A DNA stretch of 64,000 nucleotides from Psococerastis gibbosa. Taxonomy: Eukaryota > Arthropoda > Insecta > Psocodea > Psocidae. The position numbers were made by a program, and so were the translations under genes. The stretch's first letter is position 1. Each line of letters begins with the position of its first letter. Where the stretch lies: positions 3,224,001 to 3,288,000 of the forward strand of contig OZ020488.1 of NCBI GenBank assembly GCA_963971405.1, given 5' to 3'. The notes beneath the pieces were generated by a model. That model did not search any database. It was not told the origin of the DNA and saw only the letters and a list, made by a program, of their open reading frames with translations. Positions 1 through 14,000 of this stretch are shown piece by piece.

Positions 1-1947
1 TGTAATGAATTACATTGATGTATTATGGAAAGAAGTTCTGCAAAACTCGGAATACTAACCACCTAGGCTCTCTAAACTATTCATAAGGAACCCCAGAAGA
101 CTACGGACTTCTTAAAATAGTTAGATATGATAGCTCCCGTTCTCTTTAAGGCCGGTGTCGACTTGCTTATGTATGCCGGCGACATAGCTATAGCAACTCC
201 TACCGTCTAAATGCTGCTATCAGCATTCAACGCCCTATTGCATCGGGAAACAGAATTGCTGTGAACTTGTTAATAACGAAAATGATGTCCGTACGCCGAG
301 GAGTTCGCCCACCCCGAACGTCCGCTATCACTACCCTTGATGGATCACAAATCGAAACACGAGACGAAACAGAGGGGTTAACAGTTTCCCATGCCTATGC
401 GTCGCGTCCCAGGTAGCGGCCTTTACATTCTCTGCGCAGTGGAGAGAAAGCTGCAGCAGCAGTAAGAGTAGCCGGCACCATCCCGAGCATCGGCCTTCTC
501 TCACACAGCACGGCTATGGCGCTCTTTCGTTCAAAGGTAGCACCTGTCTCATCATACAGCCTACATTTGGGAGCACCTTACCGTTAAAACACCTGGCAAT
601 GATCACGCAAGGCAACTGTGTGTCTCCAAATTTACCAAGTCCCGCTTAGTGTACGTATACAGTATATGCCCGCGAGACCCTTTTTTTTCATCGCAGACCT
701 CCTAGTCAACCTTGATCTACCTACCACACTTGCAGTGGTATAGTTCTTGAGAGACAGGACCGAAAAAAGAGAACCAGATCTCCTCCGAGTTCTTCGACAA
801 CGACGCCCTAATGTACTGGAATAGTTTGACAGCTTGCAACCAAAAGAACCGCCATGTCGTTACTCGTGTGGCAATCCATGGATTCCATTAGAAAATCTGC
901 ACTCATAGTGACTTCCACGAAGCCCGCCACCGATGCGGCTGCTCACTGTGTGGCGGTTCAAGCCCTCAATACCACATCGAAATACGTCTCGCTGAAAGAC
1001 GTCCGTGACTCATTACGCTCGACTAGTTTCTACCTAACTGTGTAATGACTCGATCCCCATTTTACGGTCTTATTATAATTGTTTTTGTAAAGTAACCTTG
1101 TGGTTGTTGGTATACCCTTACATAAAAAGATTGCAGAACTACCGTAGAAGAATGATTGCTGCCATGGGCTATTCCGAGCTTCCATGAACAGACTCAACCG
1201 GCTGGTGTGCAGATAATGCCGCCGGCAGGATGAGACGGCGAGGTATAAGCACCTTGAATGCTTCGCTTTCTCTAATCCTGACTCATTTAAGGAAGTGCCT
1301 CTGCTCGAAGTAACGCGCTTCGCGAGATCACTTCCTTGGAGCTCGGAGCATTTTCCAGTTAATTTTTAAATATTATATGCAAAAGCACCAGTGCGCTATG
1401 TACTGCAGGGTACTTGTTCGAGCTGTTCGTTGGGCTAGGACCTATGTCAGCGAACTAGAAGAATTTTAAATACGTAGATGTGAACAAAGTTTTCTTTTTC
1501 CCGTCTGACTGTCGTTTTCAGAGTTTTTTTTTTCCAACCCCTGCTTTCAGCATTTCTGCTTTTATGCAACCCTATCAGCCTGGCTGGGGGAGTGAGTCTG
1601 TTTATTAACTTGAGGCACCTTGCGGGCAGACTCCTTCACCTCGGGGAGAAGGGGAGTTGACTGGCAGGGGGGACCTCCTGATTCTAGTTGATTCCGAACC
1701 ACTTGGGGAACTTAATAAAGTCACACGATTAATTCGGAGGTGACCAGGACTCGACACGCACATTTACAGAATTGTACGCTTACTCAGTATTCTGATTCCG
1801 TGTTTAAGATTCGCATTACTACCCGAATGACTGTCGGGGTGCTTTTTATACCTCTACATTGGATATTTCTTGCGTAATTCGGGTTTGTACAAAAGCGCAT
1901 AGTGGATGTGTTGGATTTGACGTTTGATTTGGATTTATTTCCTACAG
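1..1947. other. Upstream part of BAG6 intron or 5' region, no exon recognised
   Basis: No exon with both splice sites and BAG6-like coding could be found. The first BAG6 exon seen (1948) needs two bases of a split codon from further upstream, so this stretch is probably intron. A dispersed repeat occupies about 1530-1775. A 63-codon open frame at 854-1045 has no recognisable family or splice context. Confidence 0.5.
1530..1775 (+). repeat. Dispersed repeat R1, copy 1
   Basis: Shares blocks such as gcatttctgctttaagcaac, acttgaggcac, gattccgaaccacttgggga and ggaggtgaccaggact with 6118-6420 and 17650-17935. All three copies lie in the same orientation inside BAG6. There is no coding capacity and the class is unknown. 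Confidence 0.8.
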
Positions 1948-2065
1948 GCGGGTTGAGAACATGGTGCCGTTGCTTCAAGATTTGGAAAACCTGCACACTC
2001 AGCTGAATCCTTACCTGGTTCGTTGCCGGGCGCTTTTGACCACTGACGCGCCCTATGATGACAAT
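1948..2065 (+). CDS. BAG6: BAG6 exon (first seen)
   Basis: Acceptor ctacag precedes 1948 and donor gtgagt follows 2065. One carried base is followed by 39 codons. The Leu-rich helix MVPLLQDLENLHTQLNPYL is the start of the conserved BAG6 middle domain. Confidence 0.9.
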
Positions 2066-5000
2066 GTGAGTATCTGCAACTTACATACGATAGTAATAAA
2101 AATAACTATGAATCACAATCAGCTGCAGTTGTCCGGATGTGATATGTGAGCCTCCTCCACTTTCTCTTGGCTCTCCACTTGTGATTATTCAGCACTTGCC
2201 TCTTGTGTTAGTCTTCTAGAATCATCCTCCATCTGGTTCCTGCGTCTCTTTCTTGGTCTTCCCCTTTCTTCCTCTAGTGGCTAGGCTAGACAATTTGAAC
2301 TTGGGAGACTGCTGCTCTGAAAGGGGCAGTAGTGCTCTTGTCAATCCACTGTCGCAAATTTTTCGACCCGGATATTCTTCTGCCGGGAGCCCTCGGTCCT
2401 TCTATCTTCCCTAAACATAACATAACATGCATCATTACGTGGCCGAAGCATGTTAGTTTCCGTTTCTTAACTCAGCTTCTGAATCCCATTCCCCTCAGGA
2501 CCTCGGCATGTATCCATGCGCTGCCCTAACCTAAGATACCACGAGAGCCAACCGTATTCCTTGGTTTCTAGGCGACTGCAACTCGCGACGAGAGTACCCG
2601 CGTGTTCAATGGGATGTCGGAGACTCTGCACAACCTGGCTCATGCCTGCCACGCCCTCAGCGATCTCATGGTGGACTTCAATGAGGACCCTCCACGGTCC
2701 CTACGCTGTCGTCCTGTCGTGCTGCAGCATTCTACCATACTGGAGACCGGGTTTCCCATTCGATTTAATCCGCAGGTAACATTGCAGTAGGGGGAACTTT
2801 CATGGTTTTTGGGCTTGGTTTAAAATTAAGAAACAACGAGAGGGGGAAAACAAGTCTATTTAACAGGGGGGGGGGGTACCACAATTCCGTCGATATTAGT
2901 ATATTGGTGGACTCGTTATTGTGCAGCTGTGCTAACATTTCTAATAATACAGACCTGTTCGGTTAGATAGTTGTATAGCTGTGCTAAGTTGTCTAGCAAT
3001 ACGAATCTTGTCAATAAGAGTATATAAATAGAGTATTTAGAGGGGCTGCAGTTGTCAGGGCATGTGGTCCAGCGGTTAAGACGACCCCCCGGATAGGCGC
3101 AGATCGTGGTAGAATAGAATCGTGGCATCATATAGAGAATCAAGTCAAATCTGGATAAGGCGGACAATTGGTCTCGATAGAAACACGATGCAGAGGAAGT
3201 GTTAGATCATGGGTTCAAGTCCCGCATTGTCCAGATTTATATTGATCTGGATATAACTCCAGTACTGCATTGTTTGCAGGACTTCGAAGCGCATATCAAC
3301 GTGCGTCGTGTAGATGTCTCCACTGGCACTGAGAGAAATAACGCTGCCGGTAGTACCGGCGCTGCCAACAGTACTGGCGCTGCCAACAGTACGAGCGCTA
3401 CCATATCGGGTACCAGCACGCCGACCACTACGACGCCTGCTGCTGCCGCGAGTGGCACAACGACCACGCCCTCCAGCGGGGGCAGCGCGCAGTCCACGCC
3501 CCGGCGCCGCGCCAACGGCATCTATGTCGGCATCGGGCCCAGCCACTTTCCGTCCCGCACCCAGTTCCCTGTGAGTATAGGACTATAATTAAATCCGCAA
3601 TCCTCACCATCATTTGTAATCAGCTCCTGTTGTGATAAGTAAACCTCCTCCACAATGACTCTGAGAACTTCCTTTAGTATCAGTCCCACTCTTCTGAGAA
3701 CGGCCTCAATCCTGTTCTTGCAGGCGGGTAAAATGGGCATCCACAGCGTTCAGAACTGGTACGAGTCAACTCATACATAATTTCCTATTTATCAATTAGT
3801 ATAGGTACAGAGATATATAATATGAACTGCACATCCCTGATAAATATTTGTCTTTAGGTTAAATTTTGGAAGCCTCGATTTTCCCTATTCCAAAGCACTG
3901 AATCGATCGATGGAACCTTTGCATGGAAGTTTCATAAAACCGGTACGAGTGAACCCGTACATGCTTTCCTATTTATCAATTAGTATAGGTACTTCAATTT
4001 CTATCGAGGAGTTTGGCTCCAAGTCGAGTTACATACAAACCGACTAACCGACAGGCATTTCGTACAAACTACATTTTAGGGTTCCTGGAACGTGCAAATC
4101 AGTTGGAGTCTCAGAATCGACAGTTTCGACCATCACAAAGCGTTCCCTATAGAACGTTTAAATAGGAAAGCAACTATGAAGCGGCAAAAAGGTGTGACTG
4201 AGATTATGCTTGGATGTTCTCGTGATAAGCAAAATACAGAATTAGAAATTTTTACCAATTAATATGAAGAGAACCGGTCCGAGTTTACTCGAACATGCTT
4301 TCCAATTTATCCAAATTAGTAAATGAGTAATTTCATGGTAAATAATTTTCCCATGGTTAAATTTCCGATATCTCATTGGGGGTGTCCATCTAACGTCACT
4401 GGAGGTGAGGTAAATTCCAGATTGGTCAGACCAACACATTACCACAGCAATAATGGCAGAGCACGCAATGCATTTGAGCGTGAATTTTCTATCCTTTTTT
4501 CAAAAAATAATTCTTTACACCAAACTAAATAGTTTTTTGGGAAAGCAACCTGGCCGGTTTCGTTACTCAATTTAACTCCTAAAACATGCCTGAAGGTAGA
4601 AATCATCGATAGAAAGGTTTCGCAGAAAAATTATTTTTTAGTCATTTTTCATTAAAATTTAGTTATTTTTATTTTTTTTACCCCCAGAAGCAAACTATCA
4701 AGCGGCAAGCGACCCCCCGGATTTTGTCAACATTAATGACGACTACAATATTTGTGAATTTAAAAGAAATAGTTGGAGCCGTTTTTGAGAAATAATTTTT
4801 TTAGACGTTTTTTTGGAGTTTTTTGAGAATAAAATCCCCCCAAATTGAGTTAGCCCAAAATATAAAAAAAAAATAGTCCCGAGGCATGAATTTTGTGAAC
4901 TTTCATGCCGAATTTCATCATAATGGACTAAGCAGTTTGCCCGGAAATCGATGAACAGACAGACAGGCAGACAGACATTTCGTAAAAACCACTTTTTTGG

Positions 5001-8000
5001 GTTCCTGGGACCTCAAAACGTGTGATTCCGTTGAAATCTCGGAATCGAAAATTTGGACCGTCACAAAGCTTTCCTTATACTACGTATAAATTGGAAAGCA
5101 AAAAATGTTGTTTCTACGCTTATTACCCCACTATTTGTTTATTGTACTGTACTATAATCCGATCACGGATTATCTGTCTCGACGTTTGCACCGGGCAATG
5201 AACAGTTGTATCCGATTTATTTTTTATTCTAAGCGTCGCGACCATATCAGCCCACAGTACAAAGTACTAAATTTCCTAACCACTGACCAAAGAACTCAAT
5301 ACCACGCACTGATGCTAATGTATAAAGTAACCCACTCAAACGCACCTTCCTACATCATACAAAAATTTACAAAATTACAGTCACAGCGCAATGGCACAAC
5401 ATATGAAATACCACTACATAAGACCACAAGACACGGGCAATCTACGGTATTTTACTCTATTCGCCGCTGGAATCGACTACCATTGAAGTTTAGGGCAGCT
5501 AGTTCACTCAGCAGCTTTAAGAAAATAATTAAACGCTTGAGACTCTCTCCGGTCCTGCAATGGTGATGACAATGGATCCCCCCTGTTATATTTTATCCAT
5601 CTTTTTTTCACTCTTCCCCTCTTTGTTTTCTTCTCTATTTAATTTCAATCAATAATACAATGTTTTCGTTTTGTTTTAGAGTTAGCATGAATACAAGACT
5701 TTTAAAAAAGTCTTGTTGTTCGCCTTTTGTCAATTTTCAATAAAGTCGTTTTTTTTTCATTTCATTTCATTTCATTTCACAGTCATAATAAAGCGCTTTA
5801 GATTGCGAGTCAAGTGTGCAGAAACTTCCTGCGTTGGTTCTGTTGGCAAGTTCGACTACTTGATTGTACATTTCTGTTCTTCGTTTGCCGCTTTTTTTTA
5901 ATGTTGGAACCCAAACTCACATCTCTTCTGTCAACCTTTGCCGTTTCCCCGCATTTCCCCTTACGTTTCACCGCTAACCGCCTGACCTGGCTTTTGATTA
6001 AGCGCCATATATTCCATTTTATATCTTTGGGTTCTTCTATCTCTTTCTTTGTAGGCCCCATTGTCGTCTTCCCTCCATTTATTCCTCCAGGTATTTGCTC
6101 GTGCACCTGTTGTTGTTGTTGTTCAACATTTCTGCTTTAAGCAACCCTGTGAGCCTGGCGGGGGGAGTGAATCTGTTTGTTAACTTGAGGCACACGAAGG
6201 GCAGACTCTCACCACCTCGGGGAAAGGGGAGTTGACTGACAGGGTGGACTCCTGATTATAGTGGATTCCGAACCACTTGGGGAACATGGTAGAGTAACAC
6301 GATTAAATCGGAGGTGACCAGGACTAGACCCGCACGTAGACTGACTGGTGTAGTCTCAGCGCGTTATCATGTTCCACAGCCAAAGTTGTTCACACTACCA
6401 AGTTTGCCGCAGTTTGAAACATGCTCTGCTCTAATGGATTCAACATGGTAAGGCCGTTGGCCCTTATGCACCTTGTCGTATGATTCCTCAGATTCAGAGG
6501 TCTGGGTGAATCTGAGGTACTGAACCATTGCAGTAAAAAATAAGACGCTAGTGGGCGCCCGCCTCCCATCTGACTGATAGATTGCAATTTCCGTGGTTAT
6601 AGGTACTAGAGGACGATGACGGAAATGTGGAAGTGCTAATGGATTTCGGACCGGACGGGTTCTCCTTCAGACCCAACATGCCTGACCCGACCAGACCAGA
6701 TTTGGGCAGGATCACGCCGCCATTTCCGTTCGATTTGGAGCCGCCTGAGGCTGCTGCTACCACACCTAATACCACGTCTGGGTCTGGTAATGCTACTGCA
6801 GGAGAAGCCAATGTCACTGCAGGAGGCGAACCTAATGCCACTGCAGGAGGCGAACCTAATGCCACTGCAGGAGGCGAACCTAATGCCACTGCAGGAGCAG
6901 CTAATGCCACGTCTGGAGCCACTGTTCCGGGTGCTGCTGGTGCTGCTGGTGGCGGTAACGCTGCGACAGCGCCTGGTCCTGGTAACGTGTTCAATGTTAG
7001 CGCCACGGGAAATTTCTCCCTTTTCGGCCAGCCTGGGCAGCAGCCTGATTTACGTAAGTATTTGCATATTTACATACCCATCCGTGAAAGTATTTTTCAA
7101 TGATTATCATTGATTACACACTCTAATATTTATTCCATCGACGAAATATTTGGCATGATTAGTTTGAAGTATACGATTTGAATCTGAATTTATTTTTATA
7201 AAAAAAAGGTATTGTTTTTTTCCAATTTGTATTAAACCCATACATATTGGATCGAATATTGAACAATATTAGTGTATTAGTGTATTACCCGACCACGATA
7301 GGATGACACTTGGAACACTAATAAAAATTAAATAAACACATTTTTCCAAATGTCATCCTATCGTGGTCGCGTAGTAGATTTGTATGTATTTATTACTAGA
7401 AAATGTGAATTTCATTGGGATAGAAGTTTCACAAATTTCACAGGAAAATGCATTGATGAATGTGAAGCTCGCCCATGCCCCTTTTACACCTTTAGTCGTG
7501 ACCACGAATGGAAAACCTGGATTATATCAGATAAGGAACAAAAGAGGCTGGAAGCGTTTGAAATGTGGTGTTACATTAGGATGCTATGGATCAGCTGGAG
7601 GGGCCAAGTGACCAATGAATGAGTGCTAGAGGCTATTGAAGAAGAGAGGCAGCTGCTACTTCATATAAAAAGTAGAAGAGCAAAATTGGTAGGCCATTTA
7701 ATAAGACACGAAAATCTGGTACACACCATCATTGAGGGCACAGTGGAAGGAACCAATACGAGAGTGCGGCCGAAGAAGGAATTCATGGATCAACTCAAGG
7801 AGGACATGGGTGCTCGAACGTACCAAGAGCTGAAGGGGAAGGCGCAGGACCGAGAGAACTGGATGATGATGATAGGCAGGGAGTTGTTGCCAACCAATCG
7901 TTGAGATTGTGATCTCAGATGAAGCTGTGAGACGGACTCTCTGTCGTATAGAGGAGCCGTCGAAATGACTGTAAACTTGTAGCAGTATATCCAGTTTCTG

Positions 8001-11000
8001 CCACACTCAAAAGAGCTCATCTTTACCTCCAACTCCTTAACTAGGTAGTCGCTATAGTGTGAATAACGCGTGGTGTCTGAACCCTACGTAACTGATGTTT
8101 ATTTCAATATTACAGGGGCTTTCGTGGCCTTGCCTTCTGGAGTGCCGTTCGGCTTGCTTCAGTCAGTGCAATCCATCGCGGGGCAGATCACCAGTCAAAT
8201 AGTCCACCGGGCCCGGCCACAGTTTGAGGCACGTGTTGCTGCGGCAGCGACGGCTCCACCTGGTGACGTGCCTTCTCACATGGCAATTCCGATGGCTGCT
8301 CCACCGTAAGTACTACCTCTTTAAATCATAATAAAAAATGTATTCAAATCATAAAATTGGCCATCATAAGAATGAAGAAGGCCTGACCAGGAAATTCGCG
8401 GTAGCGTTGAACAAGTTAGAATTGTCTTTATCAAAATGCAGAAAGTACTTCCATGCCGGAAGCTGCGGTTGGACCTTCGCTTGAGAATGGTGAAATGTAT
8501 TCCCCATCGTTCTATACATGAATGAATGAATGAATGAATGAATGAATGTGTATTAAATTATTTGACCACATTAATTGTAAAGCCCCACAAAAAGACCTAT
8601 AACAATTTACCCTACCCTAAAACTTAGGAAAAAAGAAAAAAATTCAATTGGACATACGTCTTAAACTAACTTATTAAACTACACTTACATATTAATAACA
8701 GATCTCTCGTAAACACATAACAGTCTAGTCCACTATTTGAAATAAGGATTCCACCTGTTCCCGTCTCATTATGGTATGGAGAAATGAACAGAAGTAGTGT
8801 GTTTGAGATGTGGATATACTGACGAATGCTGCGCATATCCTGGTGAGGTCGTGTACTTAATGCTGAGGTCCTGAGGCCAATGTATAAAGAAGCTCAGTTG
8901 CTGCTGGCGGTCATAATTTGGAAACTAACATGCATGTGATGAGGAACAAAACATTATCGCTTTATGTGTGTTATATTCCAAGGGAAAATAGAAGGACTGA
9001 GGGTCCCGGCATCCTGGTTGAAAAACCTGCGGCAGTGGTTTAACAAGAGCTCGGTTTCCCTTCAGAGAGGCAGTCTCCCATGTCCGGATTTCCAGGAGAA
9101 TCACCAATCTTCGCTAGAAGGGGCATATGAAGAAGAAGAAGAAGAACGTCCGCTAAAGCTTGGCAATGATAGAGATGGTCTATATAGAGTAGGTGGGACA
9201 TTCGAGCGTGCCAAAAATATATTTGGAATCCCGGGACCGCCTGTGGGCCGACTATGGCGATTGGTATTAATTACTTACTCCAGCAGCCTGATCGAGGCGA
9301 TTATAATACCGGGGTTAAATAAATACCCTAGGATTATAACTGTTAACAAACAAATTTTGAATAGCACTTTCCATTATAAAATTATCTTGTTTACCAGTGG
9401 ATTAAATAAATACCGGTATTATAAACGCCCCGATCAGCCTGCTGGGGTTAAAACTGTAAACAAACCAATTTTGAATAGCACTTTCCATTGCAAAATTATC
9501 ATGTTTACATTTTTAATACCAGGGTATTATAGGTATTATTATATAATATATATATAATATAAATATCGGTATTAAAATCGCCATGATCGGGCCTCTGGTT
9601 CCTTTTTTTCAATGGCTGGTTATGGGAGACGAGGCATTAGGTGGCCTCAGGATTCAAAAACTATTTTTGACACACTTGAATGTTGTTGTTGTTGATAGTA
9701 GCATGTAATGCTAATGATTGCAATTTTCAATCGATCACACCAAAGATGATTTAGTGGTAGCACAAAAACCGTGCAATGAACTATTCCGCATAATTTTAAT
9801 CAAAGCACTCCTGAAGACGTCCAACCTGTCGATCCTCTTGATTTCTGCCGGGAGTTTATTATAATGACTAATTCCAAAGTCAAACACTGAATTTTTACCA
9901 ATCATGGATTTTTTATGTTCTAAAATGAAGTTGTCAGCATTCCTGGTTTTATAATTATGAACATTTTTAATTTTTTTATTTTTCTTCAAACGTCCCATCT
10001 CTTCTATCTAGATCTCTAGTTTGCGTCGAATTCATCGGATTTGGTACGGTAGTGGTTATTATATTGATATTTCTTTCAATTTTGTTGCAGGGGGACACAG
10101 CCGGCGAGTGGTGAGTCGACTCCCGGAGAACCGGCCTCAACCCCACAGAGCGGTAATACTACGACCGCTGGATCCGGCAGACCGGCGCCGCAGGGGGCAG
10201 AGGCTAGAGTCCCTCCGGGTAATCATCTCGACTTCAATATAGAAGGCCCCGTCCGTCTTCCCATTCATGTTGCAGAGCCACGTGTAATGGATGATGATAT
10301 GTTCCGAAGTAAGTTCGTTTTGTCTTTTTGGGAGTTAAACAAAATAAAAAATTCTATTGTAATCAATGATGTTAAGAGGAAGCTGGACGTACACATCTTA
10401 TGGACCCTTAGGTCACCTCAAAATAGGTTGATTTATTATTATTATTTTTATTTTATTTTTTATTGTATTTAAATATTTTCGTTAATAATGATTTTTCCAC
10501 TTAATTGATAGAGGACTATTTCACTTATAATACTAGGACAATATTTTAAGTTTGGGTACAGGGGTTTTTACTTGAAACTGATAAGCGACAGAAATTTACT
10601 GAATTAGCGAATTCATGGAAAAATTATAACAAAAATTAAAAAAAAAACTTATAATAGGGTACATGAAATAAATAATTCCTTTACCAATTGGGTGGCCTAA
10701 ATCTGTATAATTTAAATAAATCAATGTTGGGGTGTTCGTGAGGTGGCCAATGCGTACGGTCATCTTCCTCCTAAAATAGAATAGATAGCCTAACTGTAAG
10801 CTAAGTATTGCCGATTGTGGGAAAACGTAGGGGGAAATGTTTCCAGGTTGTTGGGTTGCAACATAAAAAAAGATGAAAATAGCGGAAAAGAAAAGCAAAT
10901 GAACAAGTCAACTGGCAACAGAATTCTGGCGCAGTAAGTTCTGCGCACTTTGGGTCCCTGACCATCGTCGTAGCTTTATTTTAACTGTATTGGGCGTATG

Positions 11001-14000
11001 GTAAGGTGCCCATTCCACATACGTACAACGTCAACGAAAAATTGAAAAATGACGTCAAAATGACGTAAATTGACGTGGTAGCAGAATTTTTAGTATATCT
11101 TTAATGTCTGCTAAAACGTCATTTTTCAATTTTTCGTTGACGTTGTACGTATATGGAATACCCCCCTAAGAGCCACCCGCTTAGACAATAAAACAACGTC
11201 TTGCTTCATTGCATGCGCTGTGGATGGCCATCCTGCTGGCCTAATTGTAATTCAGTAAATCTAAACTACACTAGACTGAATTTATTAATTAAGTTTGTTC
11301 AATTAGGCGCATATTCCACCTACGTCAATATTGATAGTAAATGTAGCATTGACGGAAATTTGAATTTTACTCTATGCCATAGTTAAAATTGATCAATGAT
11401 CATAGAGTAAAATCACGCACTGCAAACAATAACAAACTAAAATGGCGTCATGGAATATGTTAAGTACAAACATTTTAATAGATTGTTCATAAAACAGTTT
11501 TCATCCATTAAACAGATCGGTGAAGGTCGATCTTCGGAACTCTCTACTATTATTAGGTTTTATAAAAAATAATAAGTGTACGAAGAAAACAAATAGAAAC
11601 AAAATTTCTAAAAACAAATGCAAACAAATTTCAAAAATTTGGCGTATACGTGTCATTAGAAGAAAAGTGATCAATAGTTGAAAAAACCAGTGGAATGACG
11701 TGTATCAATGAAAAATTGAAATTTCCGTCATTACTACATTTACTATCACTGTTGACGTAGGTGGAATATGCGCCTTATTATTGTTATTTTTTTTTAGCTC
11801 TGTTTCAAGCTTCATTTGACCCGACGCTACCGTGCAACTCGCACCACATTCGTACCACCCGGCAGAGGGCGTCTCAAACACCGCGCGTGCGCATCCGAGA
11901 CTTGGGTACCGGAGTTGTTTCACCGTTACAGGTAGGCTACGTAAGTGACTCCCTCTTCAAAACTCATCCCCGTTTTCACGACAAAATTCTAATTCTTCTG
12001 CTTCCCTTTCACTGCCGCGTGCGCAGCGTGAGGGGGTTGCCCCGGACCAATTTATTATTTCAATTCTTATTCTGTTTAATTTCAAATGTCCAAAAAGGTC
12101 CAAGTTTCCACTCTTTATTCCACTATTTCAAAGAATAGAAATATTTGCGCAGTGACAGTCAGTTCCTTGCCTTCTGCTTTCTTGTTATTTTGGGGGATTG
12201 TCAGTGACTTCTCTAATTCGGAACACGTTTTCGGTTATTGATGGCTATCATAGAAGTGGAATGCCTAGAATGCAACTTGTACAAAGGTTCTTTATTGTAA
12301 TATTTTTGGTGGCCACAGTTCCCGTGACAACAGAACGTTAAACGCTTTTTTAAGGCCCAATCTGAGACCCCGGGACACGAACACCTCTCGTTTTTTTTAA
12401 CAATGTCGAATTTTACAGGAAATATTCATTGCAGACTATAAAAAATATCATAAGACGGTATTAAATGGAATATTTCTCCAAATTGTCATTTTTTTCTTTT
12501 TACAAACCAATTCTAAATACTGTAACCAATTGGCAAAATATTGCGGAGCAATATGTCGAGAAATATTTCTTCTAATACCTTGCTATACATATATATAGCT
12601 TTTGTTAGCTCTACAATGAATATTTCATGTGAGCTTTATGCAAAAAACTAGTGGTGTGTAGCTGTTCCCAGCGGGGGGTTCGATTGGGCCGTAAGAGAGA
12701 GAAAAAAGTAGAGTTAATGCAAGTGTATAATATTTAATAAATTTTTAATAATGTTCACTAGATTGTTATCAGTCTTAGATTCATTGACACTGAATGCATT
12801 CTTAGCACTAAGTTGAGTGTAAGAGAGGGCTTTATAGCCCTAGCTCCGCTAGGTTGGCTTAGTAATAGAACAAAAAAAGTCCTTATTTATTTATCTAAGC
12901 CGATATTTATCATATGTTAAATGCCCGAGCATGTCTGGTTATTGTAAATCATGGATGGCCACTCTATTCTCAGATATTGGCGCGCCACAGTGGTGGGGGA
13001 CCGCACATGATGGCCCGTCGACCGACCAGAGTAAACATTGTCCTGCCCCAGGAGCGGCCGGGCCGACGTGCCGGTGCAACGGGCCAGGCCGCCGCGTCAC
13101 TACCACTCACCGAAATTATACCGGTGAGCCTAGCGATAGGGATTTACCCTGCTGTTTCAATTTGTTTAAAAACAACATGGGGTGAGAGCTAATTAACTAA
13201 TTTCTCGGTCCATGGCCTCTCCTAAAATATGTTATCAGCTGCGATAATGCATAAAAATAGATTAATTCCTACTTCTGAAATGCGTGATCTTCTTTTTCCG
13301 TTTAGTTTATCTTATTTTAAAGATTAACAATAGTTCATGTAAGCAAATGAACTGTGTATTTGTGTAAGTATTTATTCTATGATTGATCAGCAAAGTTAAA
13401 GTATTTCAGCAGCCTGATCGGGGCGTTTATAATACCGGTATTTATTTAATCCACTGGTAAACAAGATAATTTTATAATGGAAAGTGCTATTCAAAATTTG
13501 TTTGTTTACAGTTATAATCCTAGGGTATTTATTTAACCCCGGTATTATAAACGCCTCGATCAGACTGCAGTAGGTTTTCTAAGGTATTTTCAATTTTCAA
13601 AGGGATTTTGCCAATATAATGAATGAATGAAAAACGTCTTTATATTAGGCAGGGTTTAGCCCCGAAGGGCTACTCTACTAGCTAAACTATTTTGGTTTAC
13701 AAATTATTTTTCACATTAATATAACTTTTTTTCTTCATTTTTTTAAAAGAATAATCGCATGCAAGCAATTGAATGCATGCATCAAATGCAATTGTTTTAA
13801 ACAAATGAGTACAAAATGCGTGGGAAATTCAAATTGATAGATTAATATTTTTGGTGGGGGTTTCAATTTTTTCTCCCTTAGATGTAGACACATTAATTTA
13901 CATTCTTATTATATTTCAAAATTCTACCTGTACATTTTAATGTTTATTAGTATTTCCTTCAATTTTTAAACAATGCAAACATTTTCTTGTATTCAAATAA

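Larger units (their letters stand above)
3571..6602. other. BAG6 intron packed with repeats
   Basis: About 3.0 kb without a supported exon. It holds degenerate copies of a repeat with an acagacagacattt core (3940-5101), a LINE 3' end (5105-5785) and an R1 copy (6118-6420). Confidence 0.7.

Noticed and set aside
854-1045. 63-codon open frame as an upstream BAG6 exon or small gene
   Set aside because: No BAG6 similarity, no matching splice phase and ordinary composition.
3202-3546. Long minus-strand frames opposite the BAG6 Ser/Thr/Ala exon
   Set aside because: Mirror frames of GC-rich low-complexity coding, with no independent motifs or splice sites.
3724-3758. A small extra BAG6 exon (AGKMGIHSVQN) between cttgcag and gtacga
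   Set aside because: It is 35 bases and would break phase between the exons at 3280 and 6603, which join in frame without it.
6548-7006. 152-codon minus-strand frame opposite the BAG6 repeat exon
   Set aside because: It is the antisense of tandem coding repeats; its Ala/Pro/Val repeats are a composition artefact.
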